The notes: generated from the sequence alone by a model not told the origin. A stretch of DNA of 64,000 nucleotides from Egaibacter sp046050465 (GCA_046050465.1 JBJOPS010000020.1:1-64000), one strand, 5' to 3'. Positions 51,606 to 60,577 are shown, counted from the stretch's first letter. Made by a program: numbers and translations.

Positions 51606-53276
51606 ATGAAGAACGAAGAATTTGACTACATCATTGTGGGAGCCGGCTCGGCCGGTTGCGTGCTGGCGAACCGGCTGACTGAAGACACGAATGTGCGCGT
51701 CTTGCTGCTGGAAGCGGGCGACGGGGACAAGAGCATCTTCATCCACATGCCATCGGCGCTGGCTTACCCGATGGCCAATGAAAAGTACACATGGCTGTAC
51801 GAATCGGAGCAGGAGCCCTTCATGAACCAGCGCCGGATTCATTGTCCGCGCGGCCGCGTCATTGGTGGTTCGTCGTCCATCAATGGCATGGTTTACATCC
51901 GTGGCCATTCGCAGGACTATGACGGCTGGGCCTCGCGGGCGGGGCTTGAAAACTGGACCTATGCAGATTGCCTGCCGTACTTCCGCAAGGCCGAGACACG
52001 CGCCAGGGGCGGTGACCTGTATCGCGGCGACTCAGGCCCCCTGCACGTCAGCACTGGAGCCTGCCGCAATCCACTGTACAACGCGTTCATAGAGGCGGGC
52101 AAGCAGGCGGGTTACCCTTACACCGAAGACATGAACGGGTATCAACAGGAAGGCCTCGGCCCCATGGACATGACTGTCCACAAGGGGCGACGCTGGAGTA
52201 CCGCCATGGCGTATCTCCGTCCGGCACTTACGCGCAAGAATCTCAAATTGCAGACACGCAGCCTCGTGACTCATGTCATGTTTGAAGGGCCTGCCGGTGC
52301 GCCGCGCGCCGTGGGTGTGGAGGTGTCCCATGGCGGGCAGCTGCAGCAACTGCGTGCAACCCGCGAGGTGATCCTGTCGGGCGGTGCCATCAATTCGCCC
52401 CAGCTTCTCCAGCTCTCGGGCATCGGAAATCCGGATGAATTGAAAACCCTCGGTATTGCGGTAACGGTCCCGTTGAAAGGTGTCGGTGAAAACCTGCAGG
52501 ACCACATGGAGACCTACGTTCAATACGCCTGCAAGGAGCCCATTACCCTTTACTCTGCCCTGAATCCGCTGGTGAAGCTGCGCATTGGCGTTGAATGGTT
52601 GCTGTTTGGAACAGGATTGGGTGCCACCAACCATTTTGAGTCAGGCGGCTTTATTCGCAGCGAGGCTGGCGTCAAGCACCCCGATCTGCAATATCATTTT
52701 TTGCCAATGGCGGTGCGCTACGATGGCAAGGCACCTGCAACCTGCCATGGCTTTCAGGCTCACGTAGGCCCCATGCGCCCGACCAGCCGTGGCGACGTGA
52801 AGCTGCGCAACGCCAAACCGACCACGCCGCCCTTTATCCGGTTCAACTACATGAGTACCGAGCAGGACCGCAAGGAAATGCGGGCCGGTATCCGCTTGAC
52901 CCGGGAGATATTTGCCCAGACCGCGTTCGACCGTTTTCGCGGTGAGGAGCTGTCACCAGGGCCAGGTGTGCAAACCGACGCCCAGATTGATGAGCACATT
53001 CGCGCCAATGCCGAGACTGCGTACCACCCATCGTGCACCTGTCGCATGGGTACGGACGACATGGCCGTTACCGACCATGAAGGCCGGGTGCATGGCGTGC
53101 AAGGCCTGCGCGTGGTGGATGCGTCCATCATGCCCGACGTGGTGAGTGGCAACCTGAATGCGCCCACGATCATGATGGCCGAGAAACTGGCCGATGCGAT
53201 TCGGGGCCGCACACCGTTGCCACGGTCAGGCGCACCTTCGTACATTCACCCCAATTACCTGACGCAGCAGCGCTGA
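51606..53276 (+). CDS. betA: Choline dehydrogenase (GMC oxidoreductase)
   Basis: 556 residues from ATG 51606; a GTG at 51600 is also possible. FAD-binding motif DYIIVGAGSAGCVLANRL, GMC signatures GRVIGGSSSINGMVYIRG and SGGAINSPQLLQLSGIG, and C-terminal YHPSCTCRMG with the active-site His. It oxidises choline to betaine aldehyde at the membrane. It lies between betB and the phosphocholine phosphatase gene with gaps of 6-12 bases, clearly one operon. Confidence 0.93.
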   Translation: MKNEEFDYIIVGAGSAGCVLANRLTEDTNVRVLLLEAGDGDKSIFIHMPSALAYPMANEKYTWLYESEQEPFMNQRRIHCPRGRVIGGSSSINGMVYIRGHSQDYDGWASRAGLENWTYADCLPYFRKAETRARGGDLYRGDSGPLHVSTGACRNPLYNAFIEAGKQAGYPYTEDMNGYQQEGLGPMDMTVHKGRRWSTAMAYLRPALTRKNLKLQTRSLVTHVMFEGPAGAPRAVGVEVSHGGQLQQLRATREVILSGGAINSPQLLQLSGIGNPDELKTLGIAVTVPLKGVGENLQDHMETYVQYACKEPITLYSALNPLVKLRIGVEWLLFGTGLGATNHFESGGFIRSEAGVKHPDLQYHFLPMAVRYDGKAPATCHGFQAHVGPMRPTSRGDVKLRNAKPTTPPFIRFNYMSTEQDRKEMRAGIRLTREIFAQTAFDRFRGEELSPGPGVQTDAQIDEHIRANAETAYHPSCTCRMGTDDMAVTDHEGRVHGVQGLRVVDASIMPDVVSGNLNAPTIMMAEKLADAIRGRTPLPRSGAPSYIHPNYLTQQR

Positions 53277-53282
53277 CAACCT

Positions 53283-54278
53283 ATGGCTGTGCAACTCAGG
53301 TATTGGCCCGAAGACGTGGCCAGGCAGCTCGATCAGCTCATCCACGCCAACGCCCACAGCGGCGCGTTTGCCATCTTTGACGCTGACAACACCTCCTATC
53401 AGCACGATCTGGTGGGTGCGCTATTGCCCTTCATGGAGATGCGGGGCGTACTGACGCGGGAGACGATGAATCCGTCGCTCAAACTGATCCCGTTCAAGGA
53501 CAGCGCCACACATTCCGAGACCTTGCACAGCTATTACCTGCGTCTGGGAGATATTGACGACCAGGTGGGCTACCCCTGGGCGTCCCAAATTTTCTCCGGG
53601 TTCACGTTGAAGGAGCTGAAGAAGCAGCTGGACGACCTGCTGGCCTGGGGCAAGCCCATTGCGGTTGAATACTTTGTGGGTGACGAGGTTCAGACCATGA
53701 TGGTGCATGCACCCCGGCTGCTGCGGGGTCAGCAGGAGCTGTACAACACGCTGATGCAAAACGGCATTGATGTGTTTGTGGTCAGTGCGGCCAGTGAAGA
53801 ACTGGTCCGCATGGTGCTGGCCAATCCTCAATACGGCTACAACGTGAAACCGGAAAACGTCGTGGGCGTGTCATTGCTGCTCAAAGACCGGCAGGCGGGC
53901 ACGGTCACCACCGCGCGCAAGCTGATTGCTGAAAACCAATACCAACCTCACAACCTGCTGGACCACGAGTTAACCGCCGCACTGTGGGCGCCCATGCCCT
54001 GGTATGAAGGCAAGCAGGCGGCCATACACACCTATGTCCACCCCTGGAAGAGGCCGATTCTGGTGGCGGGCGACACACCTGACAGCGATGGCCCCATGCT
54101 GTTTCGTTCGCCCGATGTGGAGCAGGGCGCCCTTCGGCTGTTCGTTTCGCGCAAAGACAGTGCGCTGGATAAAATGAAGTCTTTGCAGGCGCGGCATGCA
54201 GCTGATCAACTGGCGCATGGCCTGCCCATCACCGCAGACCGCAACTGGCTGGTGGTGACGCCCGAGCAAATTCAATAA
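53283..54278 (+). CDS. pchP: HAD-family phosphatase, phosphorylcholine phosphatase (PchP)-like
   Basis: 331 residues. HAD motif I is FDADNTSYQHD (Asp33, Asp35), motif II VVSAASEE, motif III GDTPDSDGPML; these closely resemble PchP of Pseudomonas, which removes phosphate from phosphorylcholine to give choline. The place directly after betA fits. Unlike the periplasmic Pseudomonas enzyme, the N-terminus (MAVQLRYWPEDVARQLDQLI) shows no signal peptide, so this form is probably cytoplasmic. A related HAD phosphatase of other specificity is possible. Confidence 0.8.
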   Translation: MAVQLRYWPEDVARQLDQLIHANAHSGAFAIFDADNTSYQHDLVGALLPFMEMRGVLTRETMNPSLKLIPFKDSATHSETLHSYYLRLGDIDDQVGYPWASQIFSGFTLKELKKQLDDLLAWGKPIAVEYFVGDEVQTMMVHAPRLLRGQQELYNTLMQNGIDVFVVSAASEELVRMVLANPQYGYNVKPENVVGVSLLLKDRQAGTVTTARKLIAENQYQPHNLLDHELTAALWAPMPWYEGKQAAIHTYVHPWKRPILVAGDTPDSDGPMLFRSPDVEQGALRLFVSRKDSALDKMKSLQARHAADQLAHGLPITADRNWLVVTPEQIQ

Positions 54279-54289
54279 CCACTCACGCC

Positions 54290-55375
54290 ATGACCACAGC
54301 AAACTCTTCACCGTCCAATCGTTTCACCCGGCTGCTTGCGTCGCGCCCCTGGCTGCTGGCCGACGGCGCCACCGGCAGCAACCTCTTTGAAGTAGGCTTG
54401 CAGTCAGGTGATGCGCCCGAGCTTTGGAACACCGATCACCCGGAACGCATTGCCAACCTGCATCGCAGCTTTGTGGATGCCGGTGCCGACATCATCCTGA
54501 CCAACAGTTTTGGTGGCACCAGGTATCGGCTGAAATTGCACAAGGCGGAAGACCGTGTGGCCGAGTTGAATGAGGCTGCCGCACGCATTGCCCGGCAGGT
54601 TGCAGATGCTGCAGGGCGCGAAGTGGCAGTGGCGGGCAGCATGGGCCCCACCGGCGAAATCATGGAGCCTATTGGCCCACTCACCTTTGATCAGGCCAGG
54701 GAAGCCTTTGCCGAGCAGGCGCGCAGCCTGAAGGCGGGCGGCGCCGATGTGTTGTGGATCGAGACCATGTCGTCGCGCGAAGAGGTGGAAGCCGCCGTTG
54801 CAGGTGCGGGCACCGTGGGCCTGCCCATCGTCTGCACGCTGAGCTTTGACACCAATGGCCGCACGATGATGGGCATCTCGCCCAGCGACTTCGCCGGCAT
54901 CGAAAAATCACTGGTGCCCCGGCTTGCCGCCTGCGGCACGAACTGCGGCGTGGGCGCGTCTGAAGTGGTGGCGTGCATCCACAACCTGACCACCGCCATG
55001 GGCCCGGATGTGGTGCTGGTGGCCAAGGGCAACTGCGGCATCCCGCAGTATGTGGACGGCGCCATTTGCTACAACGGCACACCGGAGCTGATGGCCGTCT
55101 ATGCGCGCATGGCGCTGGACGCTGGTGCCCGCATCATCGGCGGGTGCTGCGGCACATCCGCCAAACACCTGCGCGCCATGCGTGATGCGCTGGATGCGCA
55201 CACCAAAGGCGCCGCGCCAGAGCTGGAAACTATTGTGAGCATGTTGGGTGACGTATCCACCGGCGCACGGGCGCAGTGGGGCGGTGAGCTGAGTCGCGCT
55301 GGCGGCGCGGCGGCGGGGGCGAACCTCAAACGTGGCAGTGGCCGGCGGCCAGCTACGGGTTCATCTGGCGTTTGA
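54290..55375 (+). CDS. bmt: Betaine-homocysteine S-methyltransferase family protein (Bmt-like)
   Basis: 361 residues. S-methyl_trans (Hcy) barrel: LLADGATGSNLFEVGLQSGD, ADIILTNSFGGTRYRL, GSMGPTGEIMEPIGPL, and the zinc-binding cysteines Cys219 (GTNCGVGAS) and Cys286-287 (IIGGCCGTS). Known members transfer a methyl from betaine to homocysteine, giving dimethylglycine and methionine; the same fold is the Hcy module of MetH. It follows pchP by 11 bases. Given the corrinoid operon upstream, it may work with the B12 carrier, but this is inference. The C-terminal ~35 residues are low-complexity (Gly/Ala/Arg). Confidence 0.85.
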   Translation: MTTANSSPSNRFTRLLASRPWLLADGATGSNLFEVGLQSGDAPELWNTDHPERIANLHRSFVDAGADIILTNSFGGTRYRLKLHKAEDRVAELNEAAARIARQVADAAGREVAVAGSMGPTGEIMEPIGPLTFDQAREAFAEQARSLKAGGADVLWIETMSSREEVEAAVAGAGTVGLPIVCTLSFDTNGRTMMGISPSDFAGIEKSLVPRLAACGTNCGVGASEVVACIHNLTTAMGPDVVLVAKGNCGIPQYVDGAICYNGTPELMAVYARMALDAGARIIGGCCGTSAKHLRAMRDALDAHTKGAAPELETIVSMLGDVSTGARAQWGGELSRAGGAAAGANLKRGSGRRPATGSSGV

Positions 55376-55450
55376 GCTTTTGACCCCAACCCCGGAATGG
55401 GTCGGATGGGTCGATCGACCAGTCGTCCGGAAAGTAGGGATTGAACCACC

Positions 55451-57478
55451 TTGTTAACTTCAGCTTCCTACTTGATCGGGGTGGACACCGGTGGTACCTG
55501 CACCGATGCGGCCATCATCGAGATTGCAGGGCACCGTGTTGTTGCATCGGCCAAAGCCATCACGACTAAAGGTGACCTTGCCATCGGTGTGGTGCAAGCC
55601 ATTACGCAGGCCATAGCCAAACTGCCGCAAGGGCTGCGTTCACACGACATTTCCATGGTGTCAGTGTCCACAACGCTGGCAACCAATGCCGTGGTTGAAG
55701 GTCACGGTAGCTCGGTAGGTGTGGTATTGATTGGCTTTGATTCGCTTATGGTGCAAAAAACGGGGATTGACAGGGCGTTCCCCGGCATTCCGATAGAAGT
55801 CATTGCAGGTGGACATGACCATAACGGGCATGCGCCAGTGCCACTTGATTTGCCTGCCCTTGAAAGAGTGCTCGAACGCGTGGCGAACAAAGTTGATGCA
55901 TTTGCCGTGGCCTCCACTTTTGCCGTGCGAAATGCCGAGCATGAGATTGCCGCACGGGACCTGATTGTGTTACGCACCGGCAAACCGGTGACGTTGTCAT
56001 CAGAGTTGTCATCGTCGCTGGATGCCCCACGCCGGGCATTGACTGCGGCGCTGAATGCCCGGCTTATCTCACGTGTGGCCACGTTGATTGAGGCCGTCAG
56101 CCGTGCCATGGTGCAGTTGCACATGCACTGCCCGCTGATGATTGTGAAGGGTGACGGCACGCTGGCGCTGGCTGAAACCGTGGCCACCCGCCCCATTGAA
56201 ACCGTGTTGTCCGGCCCCGCCGCCAGCCTGGTGGGTGCGCAGTGGCTCTCGGGTTTGCAGAGCTTCATCATGTCCGACATGGGCGGCACCACTACGGATT
56301 TGGGCGTGCTTATCGACGGGCGGCCCCGGGTCACGCAAGAGGGCGCAGAAGTGGGCGGCTGGCGCACCATGGTGCGCGCCATTGACGTGCGTACCATCGG
56401 GCTGGGCGGCGACAGCGAAGTGGCGCTTGGCCCCAACGGGAAAATCACCATCAACCCGCAGCGCATCGTGCCGGTGGCGCTGATTGGCGCGCGTTACCCC
56501 GGCGTGCTGGCTCTGCTGGAGGCCGACCTGGCCGATGTGGCGGGTGGTGGCTCCATGCATGGCCGTTTTGTCTTGCTGCCGTTTGGTGCGCGTGAAGGTG
56601 TGTCCACTGGAGAGCTGACGCAGCGCGAGGCCGAGGTGCTGCGCCTCATTACCGAGCAGCCCCAGCCGCTTCGCAAAATTGCAACGTCCATGACCGCCCA
56701 GCGCGCCATCGCATCGCTCAAGAAAAAAGGGCTGGTGCAAATCAGCGGATTCACGCCGTCTGACGCCGCGCACGTGCTGGGCCTGCAGGCCAACTGGTCA
56801 ACACCTGCCGCGCACATGGCAGCGCAGCTGGGCTGCCGCCTGCGCGAGATGAAATTCCCCACGCCCGAGCGCACCGAACAATTCGCCCACGATGTGTGGA
56901 GCGAAACCGTGCGCCTTACCGGCCGCGCCATTCTGGAAACCGCCTTCGGCATGAGTCTGGACTCGAATGTGGGTAACGATCGGCTGGCCAATGCCGTGTG
57001 TGCCGGCGAGCCCGCCGTGGGACTGGCCCGCGTGAGCATGGCGCCCACCATTCCCGTAGTGGCCGTAGGCGGCCCGGTGAAGGTGTATTACGGTGAGGTG
57101 GGGCAGCGCCTGGGCTGCCAGATGGTGTTCCCCAGCTACTGCGATGTGGCCAACGCTGTGGGCGCGGCCACCGGCGTGGTGGCGCAATCGGTCACCGTGC
57201 GGGTGGACGGCGACGGCAGTGGCCTCTTCAAGGTGCACGCCACCGTGGGCACGCAGCAGTTCACAGACCCCGCTGCCGCGCTGGAAGCCGCCACCCGGTT
57301 GGCCCGGCAGTCAGCCCGCGACGCAGCCGTGGCCATGGGCGCTGAGGAACCCGAGGTGAAGATCAGTCTGGTCAAACAGATGCTGCCCAACGCCACCAGC
57401 GATGCGGGTTTGCTCGAAGCGGTGATCGTGGCAGAGGCGATCGGGCGGCCGAATGCAGCGGTGTTTTCGGTGGATTGA
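55451..57478 (+). CDS. Hydantoinase/oxoprolinase (HyuA) family protein
   Basis: 675 residues from TTG 55451 (no nearby ATG; SYLIGVDTGGTCTDAAI is the expected N-terminus). Two actin-like ATPase halves: phosphate-1 motif GVDTGGTCTD and the later SDMGGTTTDLGVLIDGRP with VRTIGLGGDSEVAL. A winged-helix-like insert (QREAEVLRLITEQPQPLRKI, RAIASLKKKGLVQI) lies near 390-440. Classical HyuA works with HyuB in ATP-dependent hydantoin or oxoproline hydrolysis, but no HyuB gene is present. It lies 75 bp after bmt in the same direction; a link to betaine or N-methyl compound use is only positional. Confidence 0.85.
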   Translation: MLTSASYLIGVDTGGTCTDAAIIEIAGHRVVASAKAITTKGDLAIGVVQAITQAIAKLPQGLRSHDISMVSVSTTLATNAVVEGHGSSVGVVLIGFDSLMVQKTGIDRAFPGIPIEVIAGGHDHNGHAPVPLDLPALERVLERVANKVDAFAVASTFAVRNAEHEIAARDLIVLRTGKPVTLSSELSSSLDAPRRALTAALNARLISRVATLIEAVSRAMVQLHMHCPLMIVKGDGTLALAETVATRPIETVLSGPAASLVGAQWLSGLQSFIMSDMGGTTTDLGVLIDGRPRVTQEGAEVGGWRTMVRAIDVRTIGLGGDSEVALGPNGKITINPQRIVPVALIGARYPGVLALLEADLADVAGGGSMHGRFVLLPFGAREGVSTGELTQREAEVLRLITEQPQPLRKIATSMTAQRAIASLKKKGLVQISGFTPSDAAHVLGLQANWSTPAAHMAAQLGCRLREMKFPTPERTEQFAHDVWSETVRLTGRAILETAFGMSLDSNVGNDRLANAVCAGEPAVGLARVSMAPTIPVVAVGGPVKVYYGEVGQRLGCQMVFPSYCDVANAVGAATGVVAQSVTVRVDGDGSGLFKVHATVGTQQFTDPAAALEAATRLARQSARDAAVAMGAEEPEVKISLVKQMLPNATSDAGLLEAVIVAEAIGRPNAAVFSVD

Positions 57479-57511
57479 CGGGGTTGTTTTTGCGACTTTT
57501 GTAGATTGAAT

Positions 57512-57576
57512 GCTAGCTAATTAATAGCTGTTTACGTATATATTTAAAGGGCCAAGAGCCAATTTAATGCCTGAAA
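57512..57576 (+). repeat. Dispersed palindromic element, intergenic copy
   Basis: GCTAGCTAATTAATAGCTG.. through ..AGAGCCAATTTAATGCCTGAAA. It matches the element at 28309-28374. The rest of the 352-bp gap between the hydantoinase gene and the SDR gene shows no convincing gene; short frames there look random. Confidence 0.6.
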
Positions 57577-57830
57577 CAGAGTCATTTTTTCTTGTGATGA
57601 CCTGTTGCAAGGGGTTTATCGCGCTGCGAATTGGAGAGGGCGGCGGGCTCGGACCGGATTGCGGACATGGAGTTCATCAGCAATCGAGCGAAAGCGGCTT
57701 GCGTTCGAGCGCGTAAAACGGGCCTTTGCAATTCTTTGGTGAGCGTGACAATTTGCCGGTTGCGGCGTCCAGAGGGCAGTGCAGACTGCCTTCGAATCTT
57801 CCAGACCACTTCCACGCTTGCTGGCGCTGA

Positions 57831-58613
57831 TCAGCCATTCATGAGTTTTGCGAAAAGCGGCTGATGCAGCCACCTCGGTGTCGCCCAAATCATGGCAAGG
57901 GCGAATTTGTTGTTGAAGCCGGGAACGACACTGATGCGTCCAGCTTCGAGCGCCTTGATACCAGCACGCACCACCGGCTCGGGCTTCATCATCAGCAACT
58001 TCAGTGCGAAGGTGATCTGCTGCTGCGCGGCCTGTGCAAAACCCGTGTCAGACATGCCTGGGCACAGCGATGTAACAGTGACGCCATCGCGCTTGAATTC
58101 GCGGCGCAAGGCATCTCCCAGGCGCAAGACATAGGCTTTGGAGGCACTGTATACGGCCATATCCTCTACGCCGAGATGGGACAACAGGCTGGCGACCAGC
58201 AGGATCTGCCCGCGCTTGCGCCTTCTCATGTCCTGGCCAAAGAGGTGAGTCATTGCCGTGAGGCTGGCGACATCCAGATGGATCATGGACAGCGCGGCAT
58301 CCAGCTGGCAGTCCAAAAACCTCCCCTGCAAACCATGCCCCGCGTTGTTGATCAGTACGTCGACCTCGACACCGCGCTGCGCAAGACGCCAGTGGAGTTC
58401 GGTCACGGCCGCAATGTTGGAAAGATCGACCTGTTCGACAAGTACCTCAATCTTGTATTGCTGGCGCAAGGCCTCAGCCAATGCTTCGAGGCGATCCAGT
58501 CTGCGTGCCACCAGCACGAGACGATGGCCACGTCGGGCATATTGCCTGGCGAACTCTTCACCGAAGCCGCTTGATGCGCCCGTGATGAGTACGGTGGAAT
58601 TTGGCGTGGTCAT
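57831..58613 (-). CDS. Short-chain dehydrogenase/reductase
   Basis: 260 residues from ATG 58613; the frame extends further upstream but without family similarity. NAD(P) motif TVLITGASSGFGEEFARQYA, NNAGHG, and catalytic Ser..YSASKAYVLRLG. The C-terminal part (MKPEPVVRAGIKALEAGRIS, WATPRWLHQPLFAKLMNG) resembles membrane-associated SDRs of the DltE/YqjQ type. It is the last of three minus-strand genes after a TetR regulator and a quinone-oxidoreductase-like gene. Substrate unknown. Confidence 0.9.
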   Translation of the reverse strand: MTTPNSTVLITGASSGFGEEFARQYARRGHRLVLVARRLDRLEALAEALRQQYKIEVLVEQVDLSNIAAVTELHWRLAQRGVEVDVLINNAGHGLQGRFLDCQLDAALSMIHLDVASLTAMTHLFGQDMRRRKRGQILLVASLLSHLGVEDMAVYSASKAYVLRLGDALRREFKRDGVTVTSLCPGMSDTGFAQAAQQQITFALKLLMMKPEPVVRAGIKALEAGRISVVPGFNNKFALAMIWATPRWLHQPLFAKLMNG

Positions 58614-58687
58614 AGTGTGTTCTCTAAAAGGGGATTTATTGGGCATGCGCGGTACCGCTGACTTTGCGTCCGGTGGCATATGGCACT

Positions 58688-59689
58688 TCAGCGAACCTTG
58701 ATCACAACCTTGCCTTTGGCACGTCCGCTTTCGACGTAGGCCAATGCCTCGTTGGTTGATTCGAATGGAAAAACCTTGTCGATGACCGCGCGTATGGCAC
58801 CAGACTCGATCAACGGTGTGATTTGCCGCAGCTGACTTCCACTGGCTTTCATAAACAGGAACGAGAAGCCGACACGGAGGCGTTTCGCTTGCCTCCTGGT
58901 GCCAAAGCTGAGAACGCGCATCACCTGTTTCACAAACCATGGGGCCTTGATTTCTCCAGCAAATGCCGGATCGGGTGGTCCAGAGATGGAGATAAGTTTT
59001 CCACCAGGCTTGAGCACACTCAGGGACTTCACAAGGGTCTTGCCATCCTGGCTGTTCAGAACGATGTCATAGTCACTCAGGACCTTTTCGAAATCGTCTT
59101 TTTTGTAGTCGATCACGACGTCAGCGCCCAGATTCTTCACCCACGCCACATTGCTCGTGCTGGTTGTGGTGGCCACGGTTGCGCCCAGATGCCTGGCTAA
59201 CTGGATGGCAAAAGTGCCCACACCACCAGAGCCAGCCTGAATGAAGACCTTCTGCCCCTTCTTCAGATGGGCACGTCCGACCAGTGCCTGCCAGGCAGTC
59301 AAAGCCACCAGGGGAATGGAGGCAGCTTCTTCCATGGTGAGATTCTTCGGCTTGAGCGCGAGAGAGTCTTCTTTGACGGCGACGAACTCCGCGAAGGTGC
59401 CGATTCTGAAGTCATCGGGCCTGGAGTAGACCTCGTCACCGACTTTGAACTGCCGCACATGGGGGCCAACCCGAGTTACAACCCCGGCCACGTCGTGGCC
59501 CAGGACGAACGGCGTAGGGTAAGGCAGGATGAGCTTGAATTCGCCGCCCTTGATCTTGGAGTCCAGCAGGTTCACGCCAGCGGCATGAACCTGCACCAGA
59601 ACCTCGTCGTCACACAGCTGCGGTGTCGACAGGTCTGCCTTGCGCAGCGCGTTCTTTTTCCCATAACGATCAACGGTAAATGCCTGCAT
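58688..59689 (-). CDS. Zinc-type (MDR) NADP-dependent oxidoreductase, quinone oxidoreductase-like
   Basis: 333 residues from ATG 59689. GroES-like N-terminal domain (VLVQVHAAGVNLLDSKIKGG, PFVLGHDVAGVVTRVG) and a Rossmann domain (KKGQKVFIQAGSGGVGTFAI). Zinc ligands of classical ADH are absent, so this is the zinc-independent quinone-reductase/enone-reductase subgroup. It is followed by the SDR gene (74-bp gap) and preceded by the TetR gene; the set looks like a small inducible detoxification operon (inference). Confidence 0.9.
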   Translation of the reverse strand: MQAFTVDRYGKKNALRKADLSTPQLCDDEVLVQVHAAGVNLLDSKIKGGEFKLILPYPTPFVLGHDVAGVVTRVGPHVRQFKVGDEVYSRPDDFRIGTFAEFVAVKEDSLALKPKNLTMEEAASIPLVALTAWQALVGRAHLKKGQKVFIQAGSGGVGTFAIQLARHLGATVATTTSTSNVAWVKNLGADVVIDYKKDDFEKVLSDYDIVLNSQDGKTLVKSLSVLKPGGKLISISGPPDPAFAGEIKAPWFVKQVMRVLSFGTRRQAKRLRVGFSFLFMKASGSQLRQITPLIESGAIRAVIDKVFPFESTNEALAYVESGRAKGKVVIKVR

Positions 59690-59755
59690 GGTTTTTACTC
59701 TTCTCAAAAAATGGCGTGGCAAAAATGAACGGATTCTTCAATGGTGAAATTTCGC

Positions 59756-59769
59756 ATGATGTTCATCAT
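59756..59769. promoter_or_regulatory. Palindrome ATGATG-TT-CATCAT, candidate TetR operator
   Basis: Inverted repeat ATGATG/CATCAT, in context CGCATGATGTTCATCATATC, between the TetR stop and the oxidoreductase start (66 bp upstream of the latter). It shares the GCATGAT half-site with the palindrome at 60390-60409. Confidence 0.45.
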
Positions 59770-59788
59770 ATCCATGAGCAAAAAAATA

Positions 59789-60394
59789 TTAGTCGATGGA
59801 CGTGGCTTTGGCGCAAGCCAGGCTCTTCAAGGTCGCGCTGCACAACGCGTCTGACAAGGCCGTGTCATCGACGGCGCGGGCCAGCATCAACGTGCCAACC
59901 ATCGTGGCCACCGTCACCAGCGCGCGCTCATGTGCACTGGGTTGTCCCCAGTCCGGGAACTGGCGTGCGACGAGATCAATCATCTCTTTGATGCGGCGCG
60001 TGGCTGCAAGCCGCACCTCAGGCGATTGGCGTGGCATTTCAGAACCCAGGGCCGACACCGGACAACCAGTCTCAATGCCTGCAAGATGCTCCTTGGAGAG
60101 GTAGACCTGCAAGAGAGCCTGCAACGCCTGATCTGGTGGTACTGCGGCGACGACACTGGCCGCAAGGGCGTTGGATTCAGCACCCGCATGGTCTGCCGCC
60201 TTGGCCAGCATGGCTTCGCGGGATGCAAAGTGGGCATAAAAAGCGCCATGCGTCAGCCCCGCCTCCTTCATGATGTCTGCTACCCCCGTACCGGCGTAAC
60301 CGCTTCTACGGATAGCGCGTGCAGCGGCATTGACGATTCGCTCGTGAGAAGCCTCTTTGGCACTTGATCGGGTTTCGGTCTTTGCTTTTGGCAT
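59789..60394 (-). CDS. TetR/AcrR-family transcriptional regulator
   Basis: 201 residues from ATG 60394 (MPKAKTETRSSAKEASHERI). The N-terminal helix-turn-helix is IVNAAARAIRRSGYAGTGVA then DIMKEAGLTHGAFYAHFASR; the C-terminal domain is the TetR_C ligand pocket type (LSKEHLAGIETGCPVSALGS), as in regulators of quinone/aldehyde-responsive operons such as NemR/AcrR relatives. A perfect 8-bp-arm palindrome covers its start codon, suggesting autorepression. The two enzymes downstream are its likely targets. Confidence 0.92.
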   Translation of the reverse strand: MPKAKTETRSSAKEASHERIVNAAARAIRRSGYAGTGVADIMKEAGLTHGAFYAHFASREAMLAKAADHAGAESNALAASVVAAVPPDQALQALLQVYLSKEHLAGIETGCPVSALGSEMPRQSPEVRLAATRRIKEMIDLVARQFPDWGQPSAHERALVTVATMVGTLMLARAVDDTALSDALCSATLKSLACAKATSID

Positions 60395-60409
60395 GATTTG
60401 TATCATGCC
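60390..60409. promoter_or_regulatory. Perfect palindrome at the tetR start, candidate operator
   Basis: GGCATGAT-TTGT-ATCATGCC. It overlaps the ATG of the TetR gene and its ribosome-binding region. Size and symmetry fit a TetR dimer site. The half-site GCATGAT recurs at 59755-59761 in front of the next gene. Confidence 0.6.
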
Positions 60410-60577
60410 AAATACTTCTCTGTTTAGCAAATGGACTTTGAATGGCGTATCTGCCGTGTGAATGAACGCCCGCTTCAGCCAAGTCCGGTCTGCATTGGTG
60501 ACTTCGCGTGGCGGCTACAAACCGTCAATGCTTTGGATGCAAAAAGTGCAAGTTGAAGGCGCAATTGCACTCGCAAG

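Noticed and set aside
42541..55375. MttB/MtgB-type trimethylamine or betaine methyltransferase gene
   Set aside because: Looked for because the operon would normally contain one; no frame of suitable length or motif exists here.
55376..55450. GGTCGATCGACC palindrome between bmt and the hydantoinase gene
   Set aside because: A 12-bp self-complementary site without loop or T-run; too short to call a terminator or operator.
57582..57888. Short overlapping frames on the minus strand in the 57.5-57.8 kb gap
   Set aside because: Two overlapping frames of 77-90 codons with no start signals, no family similarity and no conserved motif; probably chance.
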